From: an uncultured Bacillota bacterium
GTDB taxonomy: Bacteria > Bacillota > Dehalobacteriia > UBA7702
Assembly (NCBI GenBank): GCA_902766525.1
Contig: CACXDX010000186.1
Span: 1-30,367 of the forward strand
DNA: 30,367 bases
Direction: 5' to 3'
How positions within the stretch are numbered: the first letter of the stretch is position 1; each line of letters starts with the position of its first letter. Positions 8,038 through 15,975 of this stretch are shown here, in pieces. The notes under the pieces were generated by a model. The model was not told the origin of the DNA. It did no database searches and was given only the letters and a program-made list of their open reading frames with translations. The position numbers were made by a program, and so were the translations under genes.

Positions 8038-8834
8038 TTTCCCTCTCCGAAGGCAATAAATTGTCTCTGTTTGAAATATCCGATCTCAAATCCCGCGCCG
8101 AAATCGTTAAAGGCTTTATCAAAACCGGCAATGATATCACAAGCCTGATGCGCATCGGAGCCGATCGTCAGACGCTTGCCGCCGAGAGATCGATAGAGAT
8201 CGAGGATCTTTTTCCCCGGCGCCGTTTCTTCACAGCCTTTACGCAGCGGAGAAGTATTGATCTCAATGACGGAACCTCCCGCAATAATATTGCGGAGGCT
8301 CTCTTCAATGAGCTCATCCTCTTGCGCTTCCATTTTTAAATAACGTTTCGGCAGATCGAAATGGCCGAAAACATCAAAGCCGCCGAGTTGGCTGACGGCG
8401 AGGACATCCTCGTAATAGCGGCGATAAATCCGCGGCACGGCATAAGTATAGATATCCTCTCCCCGATGACCTGTCCAATGGATTCCCATGGGCAGTTGAA
8501 TATAATGAACGCTGGCAATGACCACATCATACTGATCGGCGGTCAGTACTTTTTCATATTCCTTTTTGTAAACGTGGGGTTCACCGACTTCTATTCCCTT
8601 TAAGATCTCGATATCCGCGCCGAATTCATCCCGCATCGTTTCAACGGCGCGTTTGTATTTTTCGGGATCAAAGGGAATGGAATCATCATAGTGAGGATCA
8701 AAATCGACGTGTTCCGTAAAACAGATCCTTTTGAGCCCCTTTTCAATGGCTCCCCGGCACATCTCTTCCATATAAGAAGAGGCGTCTCCCGAAAAATCGA
8801 GAGAATGAGTGTGAGTATCTGTTGTAAAGATCAT
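8034..8834 (-). CDS. hisK: PHP-family histidinol-phosphatase
   Basis: The product is a 266-residue PHP-domain metal phosphatase. The N-terminal DTHTHS (metal-binding His pair), the middle CFTEHVDF, VIASVHYI and GHFDLPKRY, and the late TIGSDAH all match HisK/HisJ-type histidinol-phosphatases, which convert L-histidinol phosphate to histidinol in histidine synthesis. I placed the start at the second ATG (8834), because the ribosome site GAAAGAAGGT directly abuts the ATG at 8840 but is 7 bases from this one. It forms a two-gene unit with the TyrR-like regulator (4-base ATGA overlap). No other his genes are present, so a different phosphoester substrate is possible. Confidence 0.85.
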   Translation of the reverse strand: MIFTTDTHTHSLDFSGDASSYMEEMCRGAIEKGLKRICFTEHVDFDPHYDDSIPFDPEKYKRAVETMRDEFGADIEILKGIEVGEPHVYKKEYEKVLTADQYDVVIASVHYIQLPMGIHWTGHRGEDIYTYAVPRIYRRYYEDVLAVSQLGGFDVFGHFDLPKRYLKMEAQEDELIEESLRNIIAGGSVIEINTSPLRKGCEETAPGKKILDLYRSLGGKRLTIGSDAHQACDIIAGFDKAFNDFGAGFEIGYFKQRQFIAFGEGK

Positions 8835-8901
8835 GGTCATACCTTCTTTCTTCGCATCATTATAACGCCATCCCCGAAAATAATCAAGTCATTTTTGACT
8901 T

Positions 8902-8930
8902 ATGGCAAAAAAAGCCGTTCGACGTATAAT
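8902..8930 (+). promoter_or_regulatory. Possible promoter of cotJABC
   Basis: TATAAT at 8925-8930 lies 17 bases after ATGGCA (8902-8907). Upstream is a 6-pair inverted repeat AAGTCA-tttt-TGACTT (8886-8901) that could be an operator. In Bacillus cotJ is transcribed by the sporulation sigma-E; CGTATAAT partly fits a sigma-E -10, but no -35 at the right distance is evident, so the sigma factor stays open. Confidence 0.4.
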
Positions 8931-8959
8931 AAAGTAAACGAAAATGAAAGGAGACGCTC

Positions 8960-9145
8960 ATGAATTACTTCCCGGACAGCGCTTATGAAGAACGCGCCAC
9001 CAAAATCAGAGTCAACGGCCCTCCGGCCATGGCATACGTCCCCATACAAAAATTTACCGATCTTTATCGGGCGGAAGAAGGATTTCGGGCCGGAACCATG
9101 TTTAAAGAACTGGATCTTCCCTTTAAAGGAGGGAGAAAAAAATGA
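8960..9145 (+). CDS. cotJA: Spore coat protein CotJA
   Basis: This small 61-residue protein has the conserved CotJA core (PPAMAYVPIQKFTDLYRAEE, then FRAGTMFKELDLPF). It is a spore coat component made in the mother cell. AAAGGAG is 6 bases before the ATG. Its TGA overlaps the ATG of cotJB (ATGA), and it leads the three-gene cotJ operon. Its presence marks the organism as a spore former. Confidence 0.92.
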   Translation: MNYFPDSAYEERATKIRVNGPPAMAYVPIQKFTDLYRAEEGFRAGTMFKELDLPFKGGRKK

Positions 9146-9399
9146 ACGAACGAAATCAGCTTTTACAGGAATACAACACCATGAAATTTGCCGCCCACGA
9201 TATCCTTCTTTTTCTTGATACGCATCCTTTCAACGCCGAAGCGCTGAAGGCCTTCGCGCATTATTGCCGTACCGCTAAGGTTTTAAAAAATGAATACGAA
9301 ATGAAATACGGCGCTCTGACCGTTGATTCGGCCGCCGTCGGCAACAGCTGGCAATGGATCGACGGTCCCTGGCCATGGCAGTATAAAGGAGGTAAATAA
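9142..9399 (+). CDS. cotJB: Spore coat protein CotJB
   Basis: The 85-residue product carries the CotJB pattern: an N-terminal helix (MKFAAHDILLFLDTHP), a middle FAHYCRTAKVLKNEYEMKYG and the tryptophan-rich C-terminus SWQWIDGPWPWQ. CotJB is needed for assembly of the CotJ proteins in the coat. The gene overlaps cotJA by 4 bases and is followed after 2 bases by cotJC, whose ribosome site AAAGGAGG lies inside the end of cotJB. Confidence 0.93.
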   Translation: MNERNQLLQEYNTMKFAAHDILLFLDTHPFNAEALKAFAHYCRTAKVLKNEYEMKYGALTVDSAAVGNSWQWIDGPWPWQYKGGK

Positions 9400-9401
9400 G
9401 C

Positions 9402-9998
9402 GTGTGGTCCTATGAAAAACAGCTTCAATATCCTGTTCGCATAAAAAAACCCGACGCGAAAGCGGCCGGGATCATCATTGCTCAGCTCGGAGGCCCCGAC
9501 GGTGAACTCGGCGCCGCCATGCGTTATTTAAATCAACGATTCGTCATGCCCTATCATTCGGTCATCGCAGCACTGACCGACATCGGCAGCGAGGAACTGA
9601 ATCACATGGAAATGATCGGCGCCATCATATATCAGCTGACCCGCGATCTCTCCATCGACGAAATCAAAAAATCGGGCTTTGACAAATACTTTGTCAATCA
9701 TACCAACGGGGTGTACCCCGTCGACGCATCGGGGTTCCCCTTTTCCGCGGCGGAATTTGCCGTCAAAGGTGATCCCGTTGCCGATCTCAACGAAGATCTG
9801 GCCGCGGAACAAAAAGCACGTGTCACCTATGATAATATCCTGCGCCTCGTCGACGATCCCGATGTCAAAGATGTCATCCGCTTCTTAAGAGAGCGGGAGA
9901 TCGTCCATTATCAGCGTTTCGGCGAAAGTCTCCAGATCGTTCAGGATAATCTGGATAAAAAGAATTTCTACGCCTTTAACCCCGCTTTCGACCGCTGA
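9402..9998 (+). CDS. cotJC: Spore coat manganese catalase CotJC
   Basis: The 198-residue product is a short manganese catalase of the ferritin-like four-helix type. Metal-ligand segments can be seen as EELNHMEMIGAIIYQL (about 65-80) and EREIVHYQRFGESL (about 165-180). In spores it probably protects against peroxide. The start is GTG, placed 9 bases after AAAGGAGG. It is shorter than free-living Mn catalases (about 270-300 residues) but normal for CotJC. A strong terminator follows. Confidence 0.93.
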   Translation: MWSYEKQLQYPVRIKKPDAKAAGIIIAQLGGPDGELGAAMRYLNQRFVMPYHSVIAALTDIGSEELNHMEMIGAIIYQLTRDLSIDEIKKSGFDKYFVNHTNGVYPVDASGFPFSAAEFAVKGDPVADLNEDLAAEQKARVTYDNILRLVDDPDVKDVIRFLREREIVHYQRFGESLQIVQDNLDKKNFYAFNPAFDR

Positions 9999-10012
9999 GC
10001 AGACATAAAGAT

Positions 10013-10046
10013 GGAAGCTGTCTCTTTGATGAGACAGCTTCCTTTT
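10013..10046 (+). terminator. Terminator of cotJABC
   Basis: A perfect 12-pair stem (GGAAGCTGTCTC at 10013-10024 with 10031-10042, 6-base loop) is followed by TTTT, 15 bases after the cotJC stop. It has no T run in the other direction, but it could still fold in the 3' end of the convergent hydA transcript, for which no separate terminator was found in 10047-10151. Confidence 0.92.
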
Positions 10047-10151
10047 CCATTTCAAAGCAGGGAAGAGAGGGAGAATCCCCGCTGATCCATGTTTCTTGAT
10101 ACGATAAATGTGAGGAAAAAAGAAAACATCCTTTCCTTCACCGTGAAAAAA

Positions 10152-11876
10152 TCATTTTACGATATTACTGCGATCCACATAGCTCGTGTGAAGAAGTTCA
10201 TGACTCTTTTCACCGTTCGGTTCGATGAGATAATCCCGATAAATCCGCCGGACCGCAGGGTTTTCATGGGATTTTCGTATCGGCAGTGCCTTATCGAGTC
10301 GATAAACGGCCTCCATGCGGCGGGACAGTTTTTTCCAGTTGCGGATGGGATTTCCGCCGCCGCCGATACAACCGCCGGGACAGGCCATGATCTCAATGAA
10401 ATCATAGTCCGCTTTCCCCGCGCGCACCGCATCCATAATCTTACGGGCGTTGCCGAGACCGTGGGCGACGGCGACACGTACTTTTTTACCGTCGAGATCG
10501 ATGACCGCTTCCTTCACACCGTCGAAACCGCGTACAGCGGTAAAATCGAGATTTTCCAAAGTTCTTCCGGTCACCGTTTCATAGACGGTACGCAGTGCCG
10601 CTTCCATAACGCCACCGGTTGACCCGAAAATTTCCCCCGCTCCGGAACCGGTACCGAAAGGCTCATCGAAAGGACCTTCCGTCAAAGAGCCGAAATCAAT
10701 GCCGGCATAGCGAATCATTTTGGCCAGTTCCTGGACGGTAAGCACGGCATCGATATCACGATGACCGTCTCTTTTCATTTCCGGACGTTTGGCTTCAAAT
10801 TTCTTCGCGGTGCAGGGCATCACGGAAACACTGTAAATATCCCCGGGATCCTTTCCGACGGATTCGGCATAGTACGTCTTGATAATGGCACCGAACATCC
10901 CCTGCGGAGATTTGCAGGTGGAAAGATGAGAAAGGCATTCCGGATAAAACGTTTCGCAAAATTTAATCCAGCCCGGGCTGCAGGATGTGATCATCGGCAG
11001 TGTGCCGCCGTTTTTCAGACGATTTAAAAATTCCGTTCCCTCTTCCATAATGGTGAGATCCGCGGAAAAATCTGTATCGAAAACTTTGTCAAAGCCGAGT
11101 CGCCGCAGGGCCGTGATGATTCGACCGGTACTGATAACACCGGGGTCTTCGCCGAGCGCTTCGGCCAAAGTCACACGAACCGCCGGAGCAATTTGAACGA
11201 CGACCTCTTTGTCGCTGTCCAGCATATCCCAAACATCATCGCGGTCATCATGAACAGTGAGCGCACCGACGGGACAGGCCTGAACGCACTGGCCGCAGTT
11301 GATACAGACCGTTTCCGCCAGTTCTTTGCCGAAAGCCGGGCCGACTAAAGTCTTATATCCCCGCTTCGAACGGGATAACGCGCACACTGTCTGAACATCG
11401 TTACAGACGGAAAAACAGCGGTTGCAGTCGATGCATTTTGATACATCTCTGGTAATGGAAGGAGAGGAAAGATCCTTTTCCCCATTGCCCTTGATTACCA
11501 CGGGATAGCGGACGGCATAATCAAAGTGCATTTCCTCGGCGATGGCCTGCAGTTCACAGGTACCGTTTTTGCCGCATTGGAGGCAATCTTTGGAGTGATG
11601 GGCAAAAATCAATTCCAGAATATTTTTCCGAGCCATCCGTACTTTTTTGGAGAGGGTTTTAACCCTCATCCCTTCCCTGACCGGGGTGGAACATGCCGGA
11701 GCCAATGTTCTCATTCCTTCAACTTCCACAACACAAATACGGCAGTTGGCTTTGATCTTCTGGTCGGGATGAAAACAGAGCGTGGGAATGCGAATCCCCA
11801 CGGCAGACGCAGCGTCCAACAATGTTGAACCGTCTTCCACCGTTACATTATGACCGTCAATGGTCAATGTCACCAT
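10152..11876 (-). CDS. hydA: [FeFe] hydrogenase catalytic subunit of the NADH-linked trimeric enzyme
   Basis: The 574-residue product has the full CpI-type layout. A [2Fe-2S] domain (Cys34, 45, 48, 62) is followed by a His-ligated [4Fe-4S] site (His94, Cys98, 101, 107). Next come two ferredoxin clusters (Cys148-158 and Cys191-201), then the H-cluster domain with TSCSPGW (297-303), MPCTAKKFE (Cys355) and MACPGGCIGGGGNP (Cys499, Cys503), and a C-terminal small-subunit region. With HydB and HydC it forms a cytoplasmic enzyme that makes or uses H2 with NAD(H), probably bifurcating with ferredoxin. It lacks the extra C-terminal thioredoxin-like domain found in some HydA. Ser300 replaces the second Cys of TSCCPGW. 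The start is the ATG at 11876 (GGGGAGG 8 bases upstream), overlapping the hydB stop. Confidence 0.93.
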   Translation of the reverse strand: MVTLTIDGHNVTVEDGSTLLDAASAVGIRIPTLCFHPDQKIKANCRICVVEVEGMRTLAPACSTPVREGMRVKTLSKKVRMARKNILELIFAHHSKDCLQCGKNGTCELQAIAEEMHFDYAVRYPVVIKGNGEKDLSSPSITRDVSKCIDCNRCFSVCNDVQTVCALSRSKRGYKTLVGPAFGKELAETVCINCGQCVQACPVGALTVHDDRDDVWDMLDSDKEVVVQIAPAVRVTLAEALGEDPGVISTGRIITALRRLGFDKVFDTDFSADLTIMEEGTEFLNRLKNGGTLPMITSCSPGWIKFCETFYPECLSHLSTCKSPQGMFGAIIKTYYAESVGKDPGDIYSVSVMPCTAKKFEAKRPEMKRDGHRDIDAVLTVQELAKMIRYAGIDFGSLTEGPFDEPFGTGSGAGEIFGSTGGVMEAALRTVYETVTGRTLENLDFTAVRGFDGVKEAVIDLDGKKVRVAVAHGLGNARKIMDAVRAGKADYDFIEIMACPGGCIGGGGNPIRNWKKLSRRMEAVYRLDKALPIRKSHENPAVRRIYRDYLIEPNGEKSHELLHTSYVDRSNIVK

Positions 11877-13132
11877 AGGTCGCACCTCCCCTCGAGAATG
11901 CTGACAAATTCATCGTTGAAATTCTTCAGCGCAGAAATCAGCGGAATCGGAGAGCTCTGCCCTAAACCGCAGAGAGACGTCATTGTCATCACTTCCGCCA
12001 GTTCTTCCAGATTTTCCAAATCACTGAGGTGGCCGCGACCGTTTTTGATTTTACGCAGCAAGCGCAAAAGCTGAATCGTTCCTTCCCGGCAAGGTGTACA
12101 TTTGCCGCAGCTTTCATCGGCAAAAAACTCCATGGTATTTTCAACGATATCAAGAATATCATGACTGTCATTGATGACCATGACTCCGCCGGCACCGAGA
12201 GCAATACCGTTGGGTCCCAGATGGTCGATTTCCAGACCGACGTCAATCTGGTCGGCATTAAGAATCGGCCCGCTGCCGCCGCCAAGCTGAACGGCAAGAA
12301 GCTCACCGCCGCAGACACCTTCGCCGACATCGAAAATGAGATCCCTCAAAGAAACACCCATGGGAAACTCGAAAATACCGCGACGATTCAAATTACCGCA
12401 AAGCGTGAAAATTTTCGTCCCCGCGGAATCTTCCGTTCCGACGGAGCGGAACCATTCGGCGCCTTTTGTCAGAATCACCGGGATGTTCATCAATGTTTCC
12501 ACGTTATTGATCACCGTCGGGCAGCCATATAAACCGACACAACCGGGATACGGAGGTTTAAAGCGAGATTCGCCTCTTTTACCTTCAATCGACTCGATCA
12601 GCGCCGTTTCCTCGCCGCAGACGTAAGCGCCGCCGCCGGAAACGAGGGTAATGGAAAAATCAAAGCCGGAATCGAGAATATTATTGCCGAGAAAACCGTT
12701 TTCGGTGGCAACTTTAACAGCCTCTCGCAGAACGGGAAAAAGATAGGGATATTCCGCTCTGAGATAGATCAATCCTTTTGTTGCGCCGACGGCATAGCCG
12801 GCAATAGCCATGCTTTCCATTAAGCTCAGCGGGTCGCCGCTCATCAAAATACGATCCTTATTGGTGGCGGGTTCACCCTCGTCGGCGTTGCAGACAATGT
12901 ATTTTTGATCCGCTTCCATATCCCGGACCATATTCCATTTCAGACCGACGGGGAATCCCGCGCCGCCGCGACCCCGGATCTTTGAGGCAATAACCTCATC
13001 AACCACAGCTTTCGGATCCATCGACAGCGCTCGTTTCAAGCCTTCAAAACCATCATGAGCTCTGAATTCTTCAACGGAAATCGGATCAATCTCCCCTACA
13101 TTGCGCAGGGCAATTCTCACTTCCTCCATCAT
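11870..13132 (-). CDS. hydB: NuoF-like NADH- and FMN-binding subunit of the trimeric hydrogenase
   Basis: The 420-residue product is a NuoF/HydB flavoprotein. It has KIRGRGGAGFPVGLKW (NADH-binding glycine loop, near 60), NADEGEPATNKDR and GGGAYVCGEETALIESIEGK (FMN site, near 165), and a C-terminal [4Fe-4S] site, ESCGKCTPCREG. It passes electrons between NADH and the Fe-S chain. It lacks the N-terminal thioredoxin-like [2Fe-2S] domain and the C-terminal 2x[4Fe-4S] domain of long HydB proteins (about 600 residues), so it resembles plain NuoF or HndC-short forms; this bears on whether the complex can bifurcate. ATGA overlap with hydC and overlap with hydA point to coupled translation. Confidence 0.92.
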   Translation of the reverse strand: MMEEVRIALRNVGEIDPISVEEFRAHDGFEGLKRALSMDPKAVVDEVIASKIRGRGGAGFPVGLKWNMVRDMEADQKYIVCNADEGEPATNKDRILMSGDPLSLMESMAIAGYAVGATKGLIYLRAEYPYLFPVLREAVKVATENGFLGNNILDSGFDFSITLVSGGGAYVCGEETALIESIEGKRGESRFKPPYPGCVGLYGCPTVINNVETLMNIPVILTKGAEWFRSVGTEDSAGTKIFTLCGNLNRRGIFEFPMGVSLRDLIFDVGEGVCGGELLAVQLGGGSGPILNADQIDVGLEIDHLGPNGIALGAGGVMVINDSHDILDIVENTMEFFADESCGKCTPCREGTIQLLRLLRKIKNGRGHLSDLENLEELAEVMTMTSLCGLGQSSPIPLISALKNFNDEFVSILEGRCDLW

Positions 13133-13617
13133 ACCCTCACCCCCTTCTGATAACAATCGAGGATTCCCTTTATCTTATTGGGGGTCAGATTGCTGTAAAT
13201 TTCGTCATTGATCATCACCGACGGTGATGACTCACAAAGACCGATGCACTCGCAAAACTCCACGGTAAAGAGACCGTCATCGGTAGTATCGCCGGGTTCA
13301 ACCTCCAGATAATCGCAGATGGATTGTGCGACTTCTCTGGCGCCGCAGACATGGCAGGGCGCACTCTTGCACATGCGGATGATGTATTTCCCCCGCCCTT
13401 CCGTGGAAAAACGGGAGTAAAAGGTGATGTAATCATACAATTTTGACTCGGGAATCCCCATGGCATCGCTGACAATGCCGAGGGTCTCACGGTCAAAACA
13501 ATTATTTGTCAACCTTTGCATTTTCAGCAAAACTTCCATCATACGCTCATTGGCGTTCTTGTAAACGTCAGCCAGCTGCCGTATCTCATCGATGGTTTCT
13601 TTTGATAACTGATTCAT
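13129..13617 (-). CDS. hydC: NuoE-like [2Fe-2S] subunit of the trimeric hydrogenase
   Basis: The 162-residue product is a thioredoxin-fold [2Fe-2S] protein of the NuoE/HydC family, with CKSAPCHVCGA (first Cys pair) and EFCECIGLCESSPSVMIND (second pair). It forms the electron-transfer arm with HydB. I chose the ATG at 13617 because AAAGGAGG is 9 bases before it and only 3 bases before the alternative ATG at 13623. The gene lies 81 bases downstream of the formate channel gene on the same strand, and I see no convincing promoter or terminator between them. Confidence 0.92.
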   Translation of the reverse strand: MNQLSKETIDEIRQLADVYKNANERMMEVLLKMQRLTNNCFDRETLGIVSDAMGIPESKLYDYITFYSRFSTEGRGKYIIRMCKSAPCHVCGAREVAQSICDYLEVEPGDTTDDGLFTVEFCECIGLCESSPSVMINDEIYSNLTPNKIKGILDCYQKGVRV

Positions 13618-13698
13618 TGGCATAATCCTCCTTTTATCGAAAGAGGTTCGTCATGAGAGAAAGCGTTACGATATTCTTTTTTTTATTCTTTTTTCTTT

Positions 13699-14520
13699 TT
13701 ACTTCTCCTGATTTTTCTTTTCGGAACGGAGAAACGTAATGTAATAGAACATGGCGACAAAGATCGCGCCGCCGACAATGTTGCCGAGGGTCACCGGAAT
13801 CAGATTGGCCGTGATAAAACTGCCCACCGTCAGTTCGGGAACAGTGCCTCCGGCGGCCAGCAAGCCGATGGGAATGAAAAACATATTGGCAACACTGTGT
13901 TCAAAACCGCAGAGAACAAAAGTGAAAATCGGGAAAAAGCAAGCAAAAATCTTACTGATCACATCCTGGCCGCCGAGAGACATCCATACGGCGAGACAAA
14001 CCAGCCAGTTACAGCCGATTCCCCGCAAAAAGGCGCTGAACCAGCTGTAAGACACCTTCGCTGTGGCCGTAGCCACCGCTTTCGTGCCGAAAGCGGTTAA
14101 ACCGCCATCCTGAAAGAGGAATCCGCCCCAAAACACGATGGCGACAATAATCATAGCGCCGATAAAATTGGAAAAATACACGGCGATCCAGTTTCGAAGC
14201 AAATGAGCTCCTTTGGTTTTTCCGTCAAAAAAGGAAAGTGCGACATACATATTATTGCCGGTAAACAATTCCGAACCGGCCACAACGACCAGGATAAGAC
14301 CGACGGTAAAAGCAAAAGCACCGGCGGCTTTATTCAACCCGGAAGCGGCCCAATCCCCGACCCAACCGGAACCGATGGTGATACAGGCCACGGCGGCAAA
14401 AGCGATATATGCCCCGGCCAAGATACCCGGCCATATGATTTTGGGCACAGACATTTTTCCTTTTTTTTCGCCTATGGATGAGGCTGTTTTTGCGATTTCA
14501 TTTGGTGCTAAAAAACTCAA
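13699..14520 (-). CDS. focA: Formate/nitrite transporter family channel (FocA/FdhC type)
   Basis: The product is a membrane protein of about 273 residues with six hydrophobic helices. GILAGAYIAFAAVA at the first helix, AGSELFTGNNM at the conserved FNT loop, NWIAVYFSNFIGA, and GCNWLVCLAVWMS match formate/nitrite channels. It probably moves formate across the membrane as the product or substrate of the formyl-THF ligase upstream; nitrite or hydrosulfide channels of the same family are alternatives, but the context favours formate. I prefer the TTG at 14520 (AAGGGAAGGGGG 8 bases upstream, giving MSFLAPNEIAKTAS) over the ATG at 14562, which has no ribosome site. It sits between tatA and hydC. Confidence 0.88.
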   Translation of the reverse strand: MSFLAPNEIAKTASSIGEKKGKMSVPKIIWPGILAGAYIAFAAVACITIGSGWVGDWAASGLNKAAGAFAFTVGLILVVVAGSELFTGNNMYVALSFFDGKTKGAHLLRNWIAVYFSNFIGAMIIVAIVFWGGFLFQDGGLTAFGTKAVATATAKVSYSWFSAFLRGIGCNWLVCLAVWMSLGGQDVISKIFACFFPIFTFVLCGFEHSVANMFFIPIGLLAAGGTVPELTVGSFITANLIPVTLGNIVGGAIFVAMFYYITFLRSEKKNQEK

Positions 14521-14560
14521 AATTAGTTCCCCCTTCCCTTGCCGGTGTTGTTCAAGAAAC

Positions 14561-14574
14561 ATTCCGGCCGGAAT
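14561..14574. repeat. Perfect 14-base palindrome between tatA and focA
   Basis: ATTCCGGCCGGAAT is self-complementary and lies in the 62-base gap. It could be an operator or a small mRNA hairpin; no T run follows on the minus strand, so it is not a terminator. Confidence 0.4.
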
Positions 14575-14582
14575 TTCTTTTT

Positions 14583-14756
14583 TTATGACAGGTCTTTTCT
14601 TTCCTGTGCCGGCTCTTTTTGATCGGCTCTGACCTCCTCTTTAAATTCCCGGATCCCTCTGCCGAAGGATTTGCCGAGACCGGAAAGCTTCGCACCGCCG
14701 AAAACAATCAGCACCAGAATAATGATGAGAGCGATCTCCCAAGCGCCGAAACGCAT
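14583..14756 (-). CDS. tatA: Twin-arginine translocase subunit TatA (57 residues)
   Basis: A short gene with one N-terminal membrane helix (WEIALIIILVLIVFGGAKL), then the conserved amphipathic helix LSGLGKSFGRGIREFKEEV and a charged tail. The helix, the FGGAKL hinge and the FGRGIREFK pattern are diagnostic of TatA/TatE. It forms the pore part of the Tat system for folded proteins. AAGGAGGAGG precedes the ATG by 6 bases. It lies 19 bases after the NrfD-like gene in the run that also encodes a Tat-signal hydrogenase, so it is probably devoted to exporting that enzyme. No tatC is in the window. Confidence 0.93.
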   Translation of the reverse strand: MRFGAWEIALIIILVLIVFGGAKLSGLGKSFGRGIREFKEEVRADQKEPAQERKDLS

Positions 14757-14775
14757 GGATATCCTCCTCCTTTCC

Positions 14776-15975
14776 TCATCCGCGTTTGCCCTTGTCCGGC
14801 CGGATCATGCCGATGGCCGGACGGGAAACAACTTCCCCATGCCTTTCCCCTTTGCCGGAAACAATGGGAAGATTTTCCAGAGCAAAAAGATAACAAAGAA
14901 TCATCAGCGACGCCAGCCCGATGACAATCCAGATTTCCGTCCATTTGGGCGTATAAGAGACGCCGGCGTAATCAGCCATACCGGTAAAGATAAAATTAAA
15001 ACGGTTCAGCAGAATCCCGGCAACGCCGCAGGCGGCGGCAATCATTTGGAAAACAGGTCTTTTTACATAAGGAGTAAAGACGATAATCGCGGGAATAATA
15101 AAGCCGACAATGGTTTCAAGAAGGAACATGTTTCCTTCGGTCTGCCCCGAGAAAACTTCTCCCCAGACACCGCGAACCGAGAGATCAATCAGCTTAATAA
15201 CGAGATACGCGATGATGACACCTCCGGCAATGCGCAGAGCCTTGATAACAACCTGATCGTCACTGTTTTTACAGTAATGACGGTTCACCAAACGGTATTC
15301 AAGGGCAACAAAGCAGAGACCGCCGGAGAAGGATGTGATCAGACATGCCCAGGGCAGATATTGAGAATACCAAATGGGATTCAGTTTTGCCGGCATCGCC
15401 AGATAGATCGCGCCGTATGCCGCTTCCTGGCCGAAAGGCAGAATGCAGGCAAGAAGCACGATGACGGGCATAAAGAAACCGACAATAACCTTGACCCAGC
15501 GTTTATAGCGGTCGCCCCATACTTCTACCAGCTCCAGGAACTGAAGAATGATATAGAGGGTGATGCAGATCGCCACTTCATACAGAGGCGAAGTCCAGGC
15601 GAAAGAAATAAAGAACCAATAGAAGTTATCCCAACGCCCGATTTCAATAAACAGGACCAAAAATACGAGTACATAACAGAAGAAGGACATCAGCAACGCC
15701 CGGCGTCCCAGCGGTTTGAACTCCGGAATGTGAAGCACATGACCGAGAATGCCGACAGCAAAACCGCAGGCACCCAAAGCGCTGAGAATCAGGTCGCAAT
15801 AAATCCAGAAGCCCCAGGGCCATTCATCGGACAGATTTGTCACCGCACCGAGACCGTGGAGAAGACGGTATAACATAATCAACAGACCGAATCCCGTCAA
15901 TCCCAACAAAATCCAGCGGGTCAAAGTCATCCGGAAACAGGCCTTTTTATTGATACGCAGATTGTAATCAAACAT
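14776..15975 (-). CDS. NrfD/HybB-family integral membrane subunit
   Basis: The 399-residue product is very hydrophobic with about ten membrane helices. The helix order, conserved glycines and charged loops (for example NLSDEWPWGFWIYCDLI and ALEYRLVNRHYCK) fit the NrfD/HybB/PsrC superfamily. Such proteins link an exported Fe-S protein to menaquinone, with or without proton movement. I chose the ATG at 15975 (GGAGG about 8 bases upstream); it overlaps the upstream ferredoxin gene by 8 bases, so the two are coupled. With the Tat hydrogenase and the HybA-like subunit it should make a three-part membrane hydrogenase on the HybOABC plan, but with an [FeFe] catalytic unit. Confidence 0.88.
   Translation of the reverse strand: MFDYNLRINKKACFRMTLTRWILLGLTGFGLLIMLYRLLHGLGAVTNLSDEWPWGFWIYCDLILSALGACGFAVGILGHVLHIPEFKPLGRRALLMSFFCYVLVFLVLFIEIGRWDNFYWFFISFAWTSPLYEVAICITLYIILQFLELVEVWGDRYKRWVKVIVGFFMPVIVLLACILPFGQEAAYGAIYLAMPAKLNPIWYSQYLPWACLITSFSGGLCFVALEYRLVNRHYCKNSDDQVVIKALRIAGGVIIAYLVIKLIDLSVRGVWGEVFSGQTEGNMFLLETIVGFIIPAIIVFTPYVKRPVFQMIAAACGVAGILLNRFNFIFTGMADYAGVSYTPKWTEIWIVIGLASLMILCYLFALENLPIVSGKGERHGEVVSRPAIGMIRPDKGKRG

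Noticed and set aside
8886..8930. Sigma-E sporulation promoter for cotJ
   Set aside because: A partial -10 and a GTCATTTT are present, but the distance between them is about twice that required, so it cannot be claimed.
14671..15873. Plus-strand open frame of 400 codons opposite the NrfD-like gene
   Set aside because: Asn- and Asp-rich low-complexity composition produced by the antisense of a membrane protein; no start signals.
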